Assembly: GCA_964623885.1 (NCBI GenBank)
Contig: CAZUVM010000176.1
Coordinates: forward strand, 1-58,975
Direction: 5' to 3'
Length of the DNA: 58,975 bases
Source of the DNA: CAZUVM01 sp964623885
GTDB lineage: Bacteria > Verrucomicrobiota > Verrucomicrobiia > Limisphaerales > UBA8199
The translations under genes were made by a program, and so were the position numbers. This document shows positions 14,563 to 22,722 of the stretch, piece by piece (position 1 is the stretch's first letter; every line of letters begins with the position of its first letter). The notes beneath the pieces were generated by a model. The model saw only the letters and a program-made list of their open reading frames with translations, searched no databases and had not been told where the DNA came from.

Positions 14563-17493
14563 ATGTCTGAGCTTTCCAAAGCATACGAGCCGCAAGCTGT
14601 CGAAACGAGGTGGTACGATTTCTGGCTAAAAGAGAACTGCTTCGTCGCCGATCCTAAATCGGCGAAGCCGCCCTATTCGATTGTCATTCCGCCGCCGAAC
14701 GTGACCGGCGTTTTGCACATGGGCCATGTCCTGAATCACACGATCCAGGATATTCTGGCCCGCAAAGCGCGGATGGATGGCAAGGAAGTGCTCTGGCTGC
14801 CCGGCACTGACCATGCCGGCATCGCCACGCAGACCGTGGTTGAGAAAGCGCTGCGCAAACAGGGGCTGATGAAGCATCGCGACGATCTCGGTCGTGAGAA
14901 ATTCCTCGAGCATGTCTGGGCCTGGCGGGAAAAGCACGGTGGCATCATCATCGAGCAGGACAAGAAACTGGGCTGCTCGTGCGATTGGAGCCGTGAACGA
15001 TTCACGATGGATCCGGCCTACTCGCGTTGCGTCCAAAAGATCTTCGTCGAGCTTTACAAGAAAGGTCTGATCTATCGCGGCAAACGGATGGTCAATTGGG
15101 ATCCCGCGGCGCGCACCGCGCTCTCCGACGAAGAAGTCGAGATGATCGAGGAAAAGGGGCACCTCTGGCATCTCAAGTATCCGCTGCTCGATGACAAAGG
15201 CGCGCCAAAAGCGGATGAGTTCGTGATTGTGGCGACCACTCGTCCTGAAACGATGCTGGGCGACGAGGCGGTCGCGGTGAATCCGAACGACCCGCGGTAC
15301 ACGAAACTCGTGGGCCGGCGCTGTTTGTTGCCATTGCAGAATAAGCCGATCCCGGTGATTGCGGATGATTTTGTCGATCCGAAGTTCGGCACCGGTTGTG
15401 TCAAGGTTACTCCGGCGCATGATCCCAATGATTATCAAATGGCGCTACGCCACAACTTGCCGCTTACCGTCATCATTGCTCCGGATGGGAAAATGACCGA
15501 ACTGGCGGGCGATGATTTCGACGGACTCGATCGGATGGAAGCACGCCAGGCTGTCGTGGAGGAGCTCACCCAACAAGGGCTATTGCTCAAGACCGAGGAC
15601 TATGTGCACAACGTCGGTTATAGCCAGCGCAGCCATGTGCCGATCGAGCCATATCTGAGCGAGCAGTGGTTTCTGAAATATCCCGCCGTTGAACCTTCCA
15701 CAAAAGCAGTGGAAGAAGGTCGGATTGCGTTCCACCCCGAGCGCTGGACCAAGACCTATTCGCACTGGATGCATGACCTTCGGGATTGGTGTATCAGCCG
15801 CCAGCTCTGGTGGGGACATCGAGTGCCGGTGTGGCGGCGCAAATATCTCAAAGCCGACCTGCGGCACACGCCGAGACTGGCTGAGCCGTTCTGGCCGGTT
15901 GACCAGGTGACCTGGATGCTGGAGAACACAGGTGTACGCGAACGAATGCAAGGTGATACGCGTGGACCATCAGAAAAACGCTGTCCGCCGGTCCATGCAC
16001 ATGCGCCATACTGGTGGCAAGTCGTCGTCGAAGATGCCGATTTCTTAGAAATCGAGGCGGTTGCTGAATCTGATGCGGCTGTCGAATACCTGGTAAAACA
16101 GGGCCTGGTTCAAGACTCCGACGTCCTCGACACCTGGTTCAGTTCGTGGCTCTGGCCTTTCGCGACCATGGGCTGGCCCGACCAAACGGACACGCTAAAG
16201 AAATTCTATCCGACCAGCGATCTCGTGACTGGCCCGGACATCATTTTCTTCTGGGTGGCACGCATGATCATGGCGGGATACGAGTTCATGGGCGACCTGC
16301 CCTTCGGCAACGTTTATTTCACCGGCATCATCCGCGACAAGCTGGGACGCAAAATGAGCAAGAGCCTCGGCAACTCACCCGACCCCCTCGAACTCATTAG
16401 CAAATATGGCGCCGATGCCTTGCGTTTCGGCACGATGCGCAGCGCGCCGCTCGGCCAGGACGTGCTGTTCGATGAAAAAGACGTCGAGCTCGGGCGTAAT
16501 TTCTGCAACAAGCTTTGGAACGCGTGCCGCTTTCGGCAGATTCAAGGCGGGGAAGTTCAGGGCGAAATCACCGCCGAACTGATCACGAGTTACGACAAAT
16601 GGATCCTGCTCAAGCTCGACCAAGCTTTCCGCGAAATCACAACCGCTTTCGCCGAATACAGGTTCAATGAGGCGACCCAAATCCTCTACCGCTTTTTCTG
16701 GAGCGAATACTGCGATTGGTATGTGGAAGCGAGCAAAGCGATCTTGGCTGCCGGAACCGAGCTTAGGAAGCCGGACGGTCAGTCCAGCCCAAAGTCAGCC
16801 GATCCAAATGCTGCAGCCCGCCGGGCCAACACGCTGGCGGTGATCGATTTTATCCTCTCTCACACGCTCCGGCTGTTCCACCCATTCCTGCCGTTCATTA
16901 CCGAAGAGTTGTGGCACGGCATGGGTTACCACGAGGAAATGCCCGAAAATCAGGGTGGCAAAACCATTATGTTTGCCCCTTGGCCCAAGCCGCTGGATCA
17001 AGATTTCGTTGGGCATTACGGACTTGATGGCTGTTACCTCGAAATCGTGGACGCTAAATTTGAGCTGATCACTCAAGGCCGGAATCTGCGGCGCGAGAAC
17101 AACATTCCCGCCGGCAAAAAAGTCAAATTTGTCCTCAAACCCTCCGGTGCTGTGCCACCTCAGGACGTCGAAGTTTTCAAGCTGCTCCTGAACGCAGAAG
17201 CGCTGGAAATCAGCAACACCTACGAGCCCAAGAAAGGAACCCCAGTCGTCCATTCCTCGATCGGTGACCTGTTCCTGCCACTGGAAGGCCTGGTCGACAT
17301 CGAGGCCGAGAAAGCTCGGCTCCGCAAAGAATTCGAGAAGATCGAAGCCGAGATTGCCAAGGTAGAGCAGAAGTTGAACAACCCGAACTTCGCGACCAAA
17401 GCCCCCGCCAACGTGTTGATGGAGCATCGCGAACGCCTCACCGAATGGCAGGCCAAACGCGACCGCGTCAAAGCCGCACTTGATGCCCTTTAG
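14563..17493 (+). CDS. valS: Valyl-tRNA synthetase
   Basis: A 976-aa class I aminoacyl-tRNA synthetase that charges tRNA-Val. The HIGH-type motif is PPPNVTGVLHMGH (about residues 43-55); KMSKS is in GRKMSKSLGN near residue 597. The editing domain lies between them, an anticodon-binding domain follows, and the C-terminal coiled-coil arm (KARLRKEFEKIEAEIAK) is intact. Start ATG 14563 is chosen because upstream codons lie in a repeat. Between GHRVPVW and DVLDTWFSS there is a long segment lacking the Cys pairs often seen there. No T-box or other leader fits in the short upstream gap. Confidence 0.95.
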   Translation: MSELSKAYEPQAVETRWYDFWLKENCFVADPKSAKPPYSIVIPPPNVTGVLHMGHVLNHTIQDILARKARMDGKEVLWLPGTDHAGIATQTVVEKALRKQGLMKHRDDLGREKFLEHVWAWREKHGGIIIEQDKKLGCSCDWSRERFTMDPAYSRCVQKIFVELYKKGLIYRGKRMVNWDPAARTALSDEEVEMIEEKGHLWHLKYPLLDDKGAPKADEFVIVATTRPETMLGDEAVAVNPNDPRYTKLVGRRCLLPLQNKPIPVIADDFVDPKFGTGCVKVTPAHDPNDYQMALRHNLPLTVIIAPDGKMTELAGDDFDGLDRMEARQAVVEELTQQGLLLKTEDYVHNVGYSQRSHVPIEPYLSEQWFLKYPAVEPSTKAVEEGRIAFHPERWTKTYSHWMHDLRDWCISRQLWWGHRVPVWRRKYLKADLRHTPRLAEPFWPVDQVTWMLENTGVRERMQGDTRGPSEKRCPPVHAHAPYWWQVVVEDADFLEIEAVAESDAAVEYLVKQGLVQDSDVLDTWFSSWLWPFATMGWPDQTDTLKKFYPTSDLVTGPDIIFFWVARMIMAGYEFMGDLPFGNVYFTGIIRDKLGRKMSKSLGNSPDPLELISKYGADALRFGTMRSAPLGQDVLFDEKDVELGRNFCNKLWNACRFRQIQGGEVQGEITAELITSYDKWILLKLDQAFREITTAFAEYRFNEATQILYRFFWSEYCDWYVEASKAILAAGTELRKPDGQSSPKSADPNAAARRANTLAVIDFILSHTLRLFHPFLPFITEELWHGMGYHEEMPENQGGKTIMFAPWPKPLDQDFVGHYGLDGCYLEIVDAKFELITQGRNLRRENNIPAGKKVKFVLKPSGAVPPQDVEVFKLLLNAEALEISNTYEPKKGTPVVHSSIGDLFLPLEGLVDIEAEKARLRKEFEKIEAEIAKVEQKLNNPNFATKAPANVLMEHRERLTEWQAKRDRVKAALDAL

Positions 17494-17536
17494 CGCAGGT
17501 TGCATGCGTCTGTAACTTGCATCCGCAGACCAAACC

Positions 17537-19057
17537 ATGAAGAAACTTCTGTTCTTCTGCTCGCTGGCATTGCTGGCCCTACCATATTCTCTCAACGCCG
17601 CTGCTGCCTCCAAACCCAACATCGTTATCATCCTGGCCGACGATCTCGGTTTCGGAGATGTGAGCTGTTACGGTGCCACAAAGGTCCACACTCCCAACAT
17701 CGACCGGCTCGCGAGTGAAGGATTGCGTTTTAGCGATGCGCACGCCTCCTCCGCGACCTGTACGCCTTCGCGTTACGCATTGCTCACGGGCCAATATCCA
17801 TGGCGCCGCAAGGGCACCGGCATTCTGCCCGGCAATGCCGCCCTCATCATCCCCCTGGATCACGCCACCCTCCCAAGCATGCTCCAACACGCTGGCTATA
17901 AAACCGCTGCTATTGGCAAATGGCACCTTGGATTGGGCAAACAAGGCGGACCCGATTGGAACGGCGAAATCAAACCCGGCCCATTGGAAGTTGGATTCGA
18001 CTACTGCTTCATCATGCCTGCGACCGGCGACCGCACGCCTTGTGTGTATGTCGAGAACCATAGGGTCGCGGGATTGGATCCGAAGGACCCAATCCAGGTT
18101 AGTTTTGGCCCGCCGGTCGGAAATGATCCCACCGGCAAGGACCATCCCGAACTGCTCAAGTTGCACCCCAGTCATGGCCATGACCAGACCATCGTCAACG
18201 GCATCAGCCGCATCGGGTACATGAGTGGCGGCAAAGCGGCACGGTGGGTTGATGAAGAAATGGCTGATGTTCTAACCCAAAAAGCCGTCCATTTTATCGA
18301 GCAAAACAAGGATCAGCCTTTCTTCCTCTACCTGGCTACGCACGACATTCATGTGCCGCGCGTGCCTCATCCCCGTTTTGTAGGTAAAACCGGGCTCGGC
18401 CCGCGAGGCGATGTCATCGTCCAGTTCGATTGGACCACCGGCGAGATCCTGAACACGCTCGACCGTCTCGGTCTCAAAGAGAACACTCTGGTCATTCTCA
18501 CCAGCGACAACGGCCCAGTCGTTGATGACGGTTACCGGGACCGCGCAGTCGAATTGCTCGACGGTCATCGCCCGGCCGGTCCGTTGCGCGGCGGCAAATA
18601 CAGCATCTTCGAAGGCGGCACGCGCATCCCGTTCGTCGTGCGCTGGCCGGCTCGGGTCAAACCCGGTGTTTCGGATGCTCTCATTTGCCAGATTGATTTC
18701 CTGGCCTCGTTCGCGGCGCTCACTGGCCAATCCCTCGAGGCGGAAGACGGTCCCGATAGCCTGAACATCCTTCCTGCGTTGCTTGGCGAATCCCGGATCG
18801 GCCGAACAGACTTAGTCGAACACGCCGGCACACTGGCTCTGCGAGAGGGCACGCAAAAATACATCGAGCCGGGCCCCGGCCCGCGCCGCCTGGCCGATAC
18901 CGCCACTGAAACCGGCCAGGCGCCTCAGCCGCAGTTCTACCAACTGGCCGATGACTTGGGCGAAACCAACAATATCGCCGGCCATCAATTGCAGCAGATC
19001 GAAACGTCACAGCTCCGCCTGCAACAACTGCGCGACGCCGGCCGCAGCCGGCCTTAG
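17537..19057 (+). CDS. Secreted type I sulfatase
   Basis: A 506-aa sulfatase with an N-terminal signal peptide (about residues 1-24, ending LNAAAAS). The metal-binding ADD is at 34-36. The formylglycine site is Cys75 in SATCTPSRYALLTGQ, matching the C-x-P-S-R consensus, so an anaerobic or FGE-type maturase is needed elsewhere. Later motifs include GKWHLG, the histidine-rich LATHDIHVP and VILTSDNGP. It would hydrolyse sulfate esters of polysaccharides or glycans in the periplasm or outside. A Gfo/Idh oxidoreductase starts 10 nt downstream, suggesting co-transcription. Confidence 0.92.
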   Translation: MKKLLFFCSLALLALPYSLNAAAASKPNIVIILADDLGFGDVSCYGATKVHTPNIDRLASEGLRFSDAHASSATCTPSRYALLTGQYPWRRKGTGILPGNAALIIPLDHATLPSMLQHAGYKTAAIGKWHLGLGKQGGPDWNGEIKPGPLEVGFDYCFIMPATGDRTPCVYVENHRVAGLDPKDPIQVSFGPPVGNDPTGKDHPELLKLHPSHGHDQTIVNGISRIGYMSGGKAARWVDEEMADVLTQKAVHFIEQNKDQPFFLYLATHDIHVPRVPHPRFVGKTGLGPRGDVIVQFDWTTGEILNTLDRLGLKENTLVILTSDNGPVVDDGYRDRAVELLDGHRPAGPLRGGKYSIFEGGTRIPFVVRWPARVKPGVSDALICQIDFLASFAALTGQSLEAEDGPDSLNILPALLGESRIGRTDLVEHAGTLALREGTQKYIEPGPGPRRLADTATETGQAPQPQFYQLADDLGETNNIAGHQLQQIETSQLRLQQLRDAGRSRP

Positions 19058-19067
19058 AGCGTTCGAA

Positions 19068-20183
19068 ATGAAACCCGTCCGCTACGGCATCCTCGGCACC
19101 GCTAACATTGCTCGAAAAAACTGGAAGGCCATCTTGAACTCGGGCAACGGGCGAGTCGTTGCCGTCGCCAGTCGTAGCACTGCTCGCAGCGCTGAATTTG
19201 TGCGCCTCTGCCAAGCTCAGGCGCCATTTGACCCCTGCCCTCGCGCTCTTGGAAGTTACGAAGAATTATTGACTGCTCAGGACGTCGACGCGATTTACAT
19301 CCCGTTGCCAACTGGCATTCGCGGCGACTGGGTCAAACGCGCCGCGGCGGCCGGAAAGCACGTCGTCTGTGAAAAGCCCTGCGCCACCAGCGTTGCCGAG
19401 CTGAACGATATGCTCGATGCCTGTCGCAGGCACAAGGTTCAGTTCATGGATGGCGTCATGTTCATGCACAGCCAGCGGCTTGAACGCATGCGCGAGGTCT
19501 TGGATGATGACAGAACAATCGGTCGCATCAGGCGCATCACTTCGGCTTTCACTTTTCGAGCACCCGACGAATTCTTCACTTCGAACATCCGCGCCCAAAC
19601 CGATCTCGAGCCCTATGGTTGCCTGGGCGATCTGGGATGGTACTGCATACGGTTCGCGCTGTGGGCCGTAAACTGGACCATGCCCGAACGCGTCAGCGCC
19701 CATGCCCTTTCCGAACATCGCCAGAAGCACGATTCCCAAGGCGTGCCGACGGAATTCTCCGCCGAGTTGTTCTTTCCTGGCGGCATCACCAGCAGCTTTT
19801 ATTGTTCGTTCCTCACCGAAACCGAGGAGTGGGCCATTGTCACCGGTGAACTGGGTCATCTCCGCGTGCTGGATTTCGTGCTGCCTTTCTCCGGCGATAA
19901 AATCGCGTTTGAAACCGGCCAGCCGGCTTTTGAAGTTCGCGGTTGCGACTTTGAAATGCATCCGCACTCGAGGCGTTACGAAGTTGGCGAGTCAAGCCAC
20001 AGCAATCCCGGCGCTCAAGAGAGCCAATTGTTCCGGCACTTCTCCGAACAGATCCAATCGGGCACCCTCAATCCTCTTTGGCCGGAGATTGCCCTAAAAA
20101 CTCAAGCGGTGATGCAAGCTTGCCACGAGTCCTCCCTGGTAAATGGACAACCGATCGATGTAGGGAATTCAGCGTCCGCTTGA
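19068..20183 (+). CDS. Gfo/Idh/MocA-family oxidoreductase
   Basis: A 371-aa NAD(P)-dependent dehydrogenase. The Rossmann start RYGILGTANIARKNW follows the ATG at 19068, and the family motif CEKPCA (in KHVVCEKPCATSV) supplies the catalytic Lys. The C-terminal alpha/beta substrate domain follows. There is no signal peptide, unlike the exported homologue at 24192-25595. It lies 10 nt after the sulfatase gene and may process the released sugar; the substrate is unknown. The start was set by the Rossmann motif, since the frame is open further upstream inside the sulfatase gene. Confidence 0.88.
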   Translation: MKPVRYGILGTANIARKNWKAILNSGNGRVVAVASRSTARSAEFVRLCQAQAPFDPCPRALGSYEELLTAQDVDAIYIPLPTGIRGDWVKRAAAAGKHVVCEKPCATSVAELNDMLDACRRHKVQFMDGVMFMHSQRLERMREVLDDDRTIGRIRRITSAFTFRAPDEFFTSNIRAQTDLEPYGCLGDLGWYCIRFALWAVNWTMPERVSAHALSEHRQKHDSQGVPTEFSAELFFPGGITSSFYCSFLTETEEWAIVTGELGHLRVLDFVLPFSGDKIAFETGQPAFEVRGCDFEMHPHSRRYEVGESSHSNPGAQESQLFRHFSEQIQSGTLNPLWPEIALKTQAVMQACHESSLVNGQPIDVGNSASA

Positions 20184-20230
20184 TCCATCGTTGAGGGCCA
20201 AGGTTAGCGCAAGCTCAGCGCACATTTTCT

Positions 20231-21010
20231 TCAGAACATACGCCCGGTCGCTCCGCCGTCTACGACCATCACGCTGCCGGTGATGTAGCTGCCGGCTTCG
20301 CTGGCCAGGAGTAGCGCGGCTGGCGCTAGTTCGCGCGGCTCACCCCAGCGTTTGAGCGCGGAACGCTCCCCGAATGTCGCTTTCTGTTCCGCGGACAGAA
20401 TCTTCATCGGCATTTCCGTGGCAAAAGGTCCGGGAGCAAGGCAATTGACGGTGATGCCATAGGGTCCCAGCCGCAAAGCATTGGCTTTAACCATACCGTT
20501 CAGGGCTGACTTGGACGCGGAATAGGCGGGACGCTCCGGCGTGCTGCCGAAAGCCATAATGGAGGAAATATAAATTACACGTCCCCAGCGCCGCTCCATC
20601 ATGCCGGGAGCGAGGGCGCGCGTAAGGGCCATGCCGCTGTGGACATTCAACTCAAACAGTCGGTCCCAGTCCTCGTCGCGCACCTGATCCACGGGTTGCG
20701 GAACGTTGTGCCCGGCATTGCTCACCAGGATATCGATCCGGCCCATTCGCTCCAGCGCCGCCTGCGCCAACCGCACCGCCTCGGCCCGCACAGCCATATC
20801 CGCCGTCAGGTATTCAATCCGTCGGCCGCTTTCGGCCGCCAGTTCCTTCGCGGTCGTCTGCAATTGCGCTTCCGTGCGGCTGCAGAGCAACACGTCGGCA
20901 CCCGCTGCGGCAAAGATCCGCGCCATTTCTTTGCCCAAACCGCGGCCACCCCCAGTCACCAGCGCCACCCGATCCGTCAGCGCGAACGGTGTATTCTCAT
21001 ACAAGCTCAT
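20231..21010 (-). CDS. SDR-family oxidoreductase
   Basis: A 259-aa classical short-chain dehydrogenase. It shows TGGGRGLG for cofactor binding, LVSNAGHN, the active-site Ser in ISSIMAFGS and the Tyr/Lys pair in YSASKSALNG, with the C-terminal GSVMVVDGGATGRMF. It would interconvert an alcohol or sugar-alcohol and the carbonyl form with NAD(P)H. An AAGGG ribosome binding site overlaps the stop of the upstream BMC gene, and only 6 nt separate them. It is the last gene of the aldolase-BMC-SDR set. Confidence 0.9.
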   Translation of the reverse strand: MSLYENTPFALTDRVALVTGGGRGLGKEMARIFAAAGADVLLCSRTEAQLQTTAKELAAESGRRIEYLTADMAVRAEAVRLAQAALERMGRIDILVSNAGHNVPQPVDQVRDEDWDRLFELNVHSGMALTRALAPGMMERRWGRVIYISSIMAFGSTPERPAYSASKSALNGMVKANALRLGPYGITVNCLAPGPFATEMPMKILSAEQKATFGERSALKRWGEPRELAPAALLLASEAGSYITGSVMVVDGGATGRMF

Positions 21011-21016
21011 GCGCCC

Positions 21017-21643
21017 TTAAAGTTTGGGCAGCAGTCCCAGTACTGGCTGGCTGGGCCGGGCGATGACGTGCGCCGCAATCAATTTGCCCAGCGCGCCGAT
21101 TTTGTTTTGGCCGGCCTCGACCGCCGCGGTGACGGCTGATAATTCGCCCTTAATGACGACAGTCACATAGCCGCCACCGAGTTTCTCTTTGCCAATGACT
21201 TCCACGTTGGCTGTTTTGCACGCCGTATCAACGGCTTCGAACACCGCCGTGAAACCTTGAGTTTCAATCAAACCCAGCGCGTATGAATTTTCCTGGCTCA
21301 TTTTATCGCTTCCTTTCTCATTTGTATCCGATTGAAAAACCACTTCCTGTTGGATGAGGGGATTGTATTCGCGAGGCGAAACCACCGCCCTCTCTGCGTC
21401 CCTAGCCAGGTCGGTAATAACATGGCTGACCGGTTTTCCCTTCATCTGCTCGGCGATGCGCCGGCCCGCTTCGATGGCAGCGCTCACCGCGTCCACAGGT
21501 CCCGCGATCTTCACGCAAACGCCGCAAAGATCATTCACCTCCACCTGGACAATGCGCACCGGCGCTGACTTGAACATCACATCCACCGTTACCAGGGCAG
21601 GCGTCAGGCCCACCGTTTCCAGGAATCCGACGGCGCCGTTCAC
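21017..21643 (-). CDS. Tandem-domain bacterial microcompartment (BMC) shell protein
   Basis: A 208-aa protein with two non-permuted BMC domains, at about residues 3-90 (VGFLETVGLTPALVTVDVMF) and 119-205 (YALGLIETQGFTAVFEAVD). Tandem proteins of this type form trimers that tile like hexamers. The pore loop of domain 2 is the usual GGG (KLGGGY). The aligned positions in domain 1 read VNDLCG, placing Cys40 at the pore; this recalls PduT, whose pore Cys binds an Fe-S cluster. GTG is the start, overlapping the upstream aldolase stop by 4 nt. A strong ribosome binding site precedes an in-frame ATG at 21301, so domain 2 may also be made alone (94 aa). No other shell gene is present. Confidence 0.88.
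   Translation of the reverse strand: MNGAVGFLETVGLTPALVTVDVMFKSAPVRIVQVEVNDLCGVCVKIAGPVDAVSAAIEAGRRIAEQMKGKPVSHVITDLARDAERAVVSPREYNPLIQQEVVFQSDTNEKGSDKMSQENSYALGLIETQGFTAVFEAVDTACKTANVEVIGKEKLGGGYVTVVIKGELSAVTAAVEAGQNKIGALGKLIAAHVIARPSQPVLGLLPKL
21309..21318 (-). promoter_or_regulatory. Internal Shine-Dalgarno before second BMC domain
   Basis: On the minus strand AGAAAGGAAG ends 7 nt before the in-frame ATG at 21301, which begins MSQENSYALGL. The linker between the two BMC domains (SDTNEKGSDK) is encoded by this stretch. It looks like the translation start of a separate hexamer-type gene that has become fused in frame, and it may still be used. Confidence 0.6.
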
Positions 21644-22647
21644 ATTATGCCTTTATGGCGCAATTCCCGCACAACTTCCGTAACAATCCCATTAACCCGG
21701 TCGCCGCGCTCGGCGCGCGATTTCGGCGGACAACCTTCAGGCGGCGGCTCCACGCCGAAATCCGTCATCAAACAGCGCAGTGTATTCTGCAGTTTCTCAC
21801 GATGAACCTGCTGCGAGGAACTCAGAGGTTGTCGGCTCCGCCCCATGGCAAAACCGCGTAACTCGATGGCCGCGCGAAACCCGTCGGGAAAATCAGTTGA
21901 ATAGAGCATCGCGTCGAATAGCTCCAGCAATCGCTGTTGTAAGGGCATTGCCGCGGCGTACTCTCCGGCGCGCGCCTGCTGGAAGAGCATCCGAGTCAAC
22001 TCCGGTACCACGCCGCTTGTGGCGTTTGTCCCGCCATCGGCCCCTGCCAGCAGCATGGGCACTAGCACAGCATCCCACCCCGTCAAAAAGCAAAAATCAG
22101 GGCGCATCGGTCGGACAGCCGCAATCATCCGCATCATGAATGCCACGTCGCCCGAAGAGTCTTTGATCCCGACGACGCGCTCGAGTTCCGCCAACCGTTG
22201 CAGCGTGGGAAGGTCGATAGGGCTCGCAAACAATGGAATGTTGTAGAGCGTGACGTCGATCGGGCTATGCCGGGCAATCTCGTTAAAGTAAGCGTACACC
22301 GATTCCGGACTGAGCCGGTAATAGAATGGCGAGACGATTGCCACGGCCCGCGCCCCGAATCCTGCATATGCCTCACAGGCAGCCAGCGTTTCACGAACAT
22401 TCGCCTCTGCCGCGCCGGCCAGCACCGGCACTCGGCCGGCTGCCTGTTCGCAAACGATCCGGATGATTCGGCGGCGCTCCTCCGGCGTAAACCGAATGAA
22501 CTCACCCGTCGACCCGTTCGGATACAATCCATCCACCCCGCGCGCGATGAGCCAGTCCACGTAACGACGCAATTCCGCCTCGTGAATGTCGCCCGCCGCA
22601 TCCAGGGGGACCATGTGGGGAGTGAGGATACCGGTGATTTTAGGCAT
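21640..22647 (-). CDS. DapA-family (dihydrodipicolinate synthase-like) aldolase/lyase
   Basis: A 335-aa TIM-barrel Schiff-base aldolase. Family motifs are GLYPNGSTGEF, the Tyr in VTLYNIPLF and the lysine of VGIKDSSGD, which forms the imine with pyruvate or a related keto acid. The family covers dihydrodipicolinate synthase, N-acetylneuraminate lyase and 2-keto-3-deoxy-sugar-acid aldolases; a catabolic member is likelier here because an SDR and a BMC shell gene are coupled to it. It overlaps the BMC gene by 4 nt (GTGA). Length is about 40 residues more than usual, as a C-terminal tail after residue 295. Confidence 0.88.
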   Translation of the reverse strand: MPKITGILTPHMVPLDAAGDIHEAELRRYVDWLIARGVDGLYPNGSTGEFIRFTPEERRRIIRIVCEQAAGRVPVLAGAAEANVRETLAACEAYAGFGARAVAIVSPFYYRLSPESVYAYFNEIARHSPIDVTLYNIPLFASPIDLPTLQRLAELERVVGIKDSSGDVAFMMRMIAAVRPMRPDFCFLTGWDAVLVPMLLAGADGGTNATSGVVPELTRMLFQQARAGEYAAAMPLQQRLLELFDAMLYSTDFPDGFRAAIELRGFAMGRSRQPLSSSQQVHREKLQNTLRCLMTDFGVEPPPEGCPPKSRAERGDRVNGIVTEVVRELRHKGIM

Positions 22648-22722
22648 GGTTAAAATGCCGCGATGAACGGAGCGCGGGACATCCCGGCCCGCAGCAGCCC
22701 CGAAAGAACGAGTTGCATTGTT

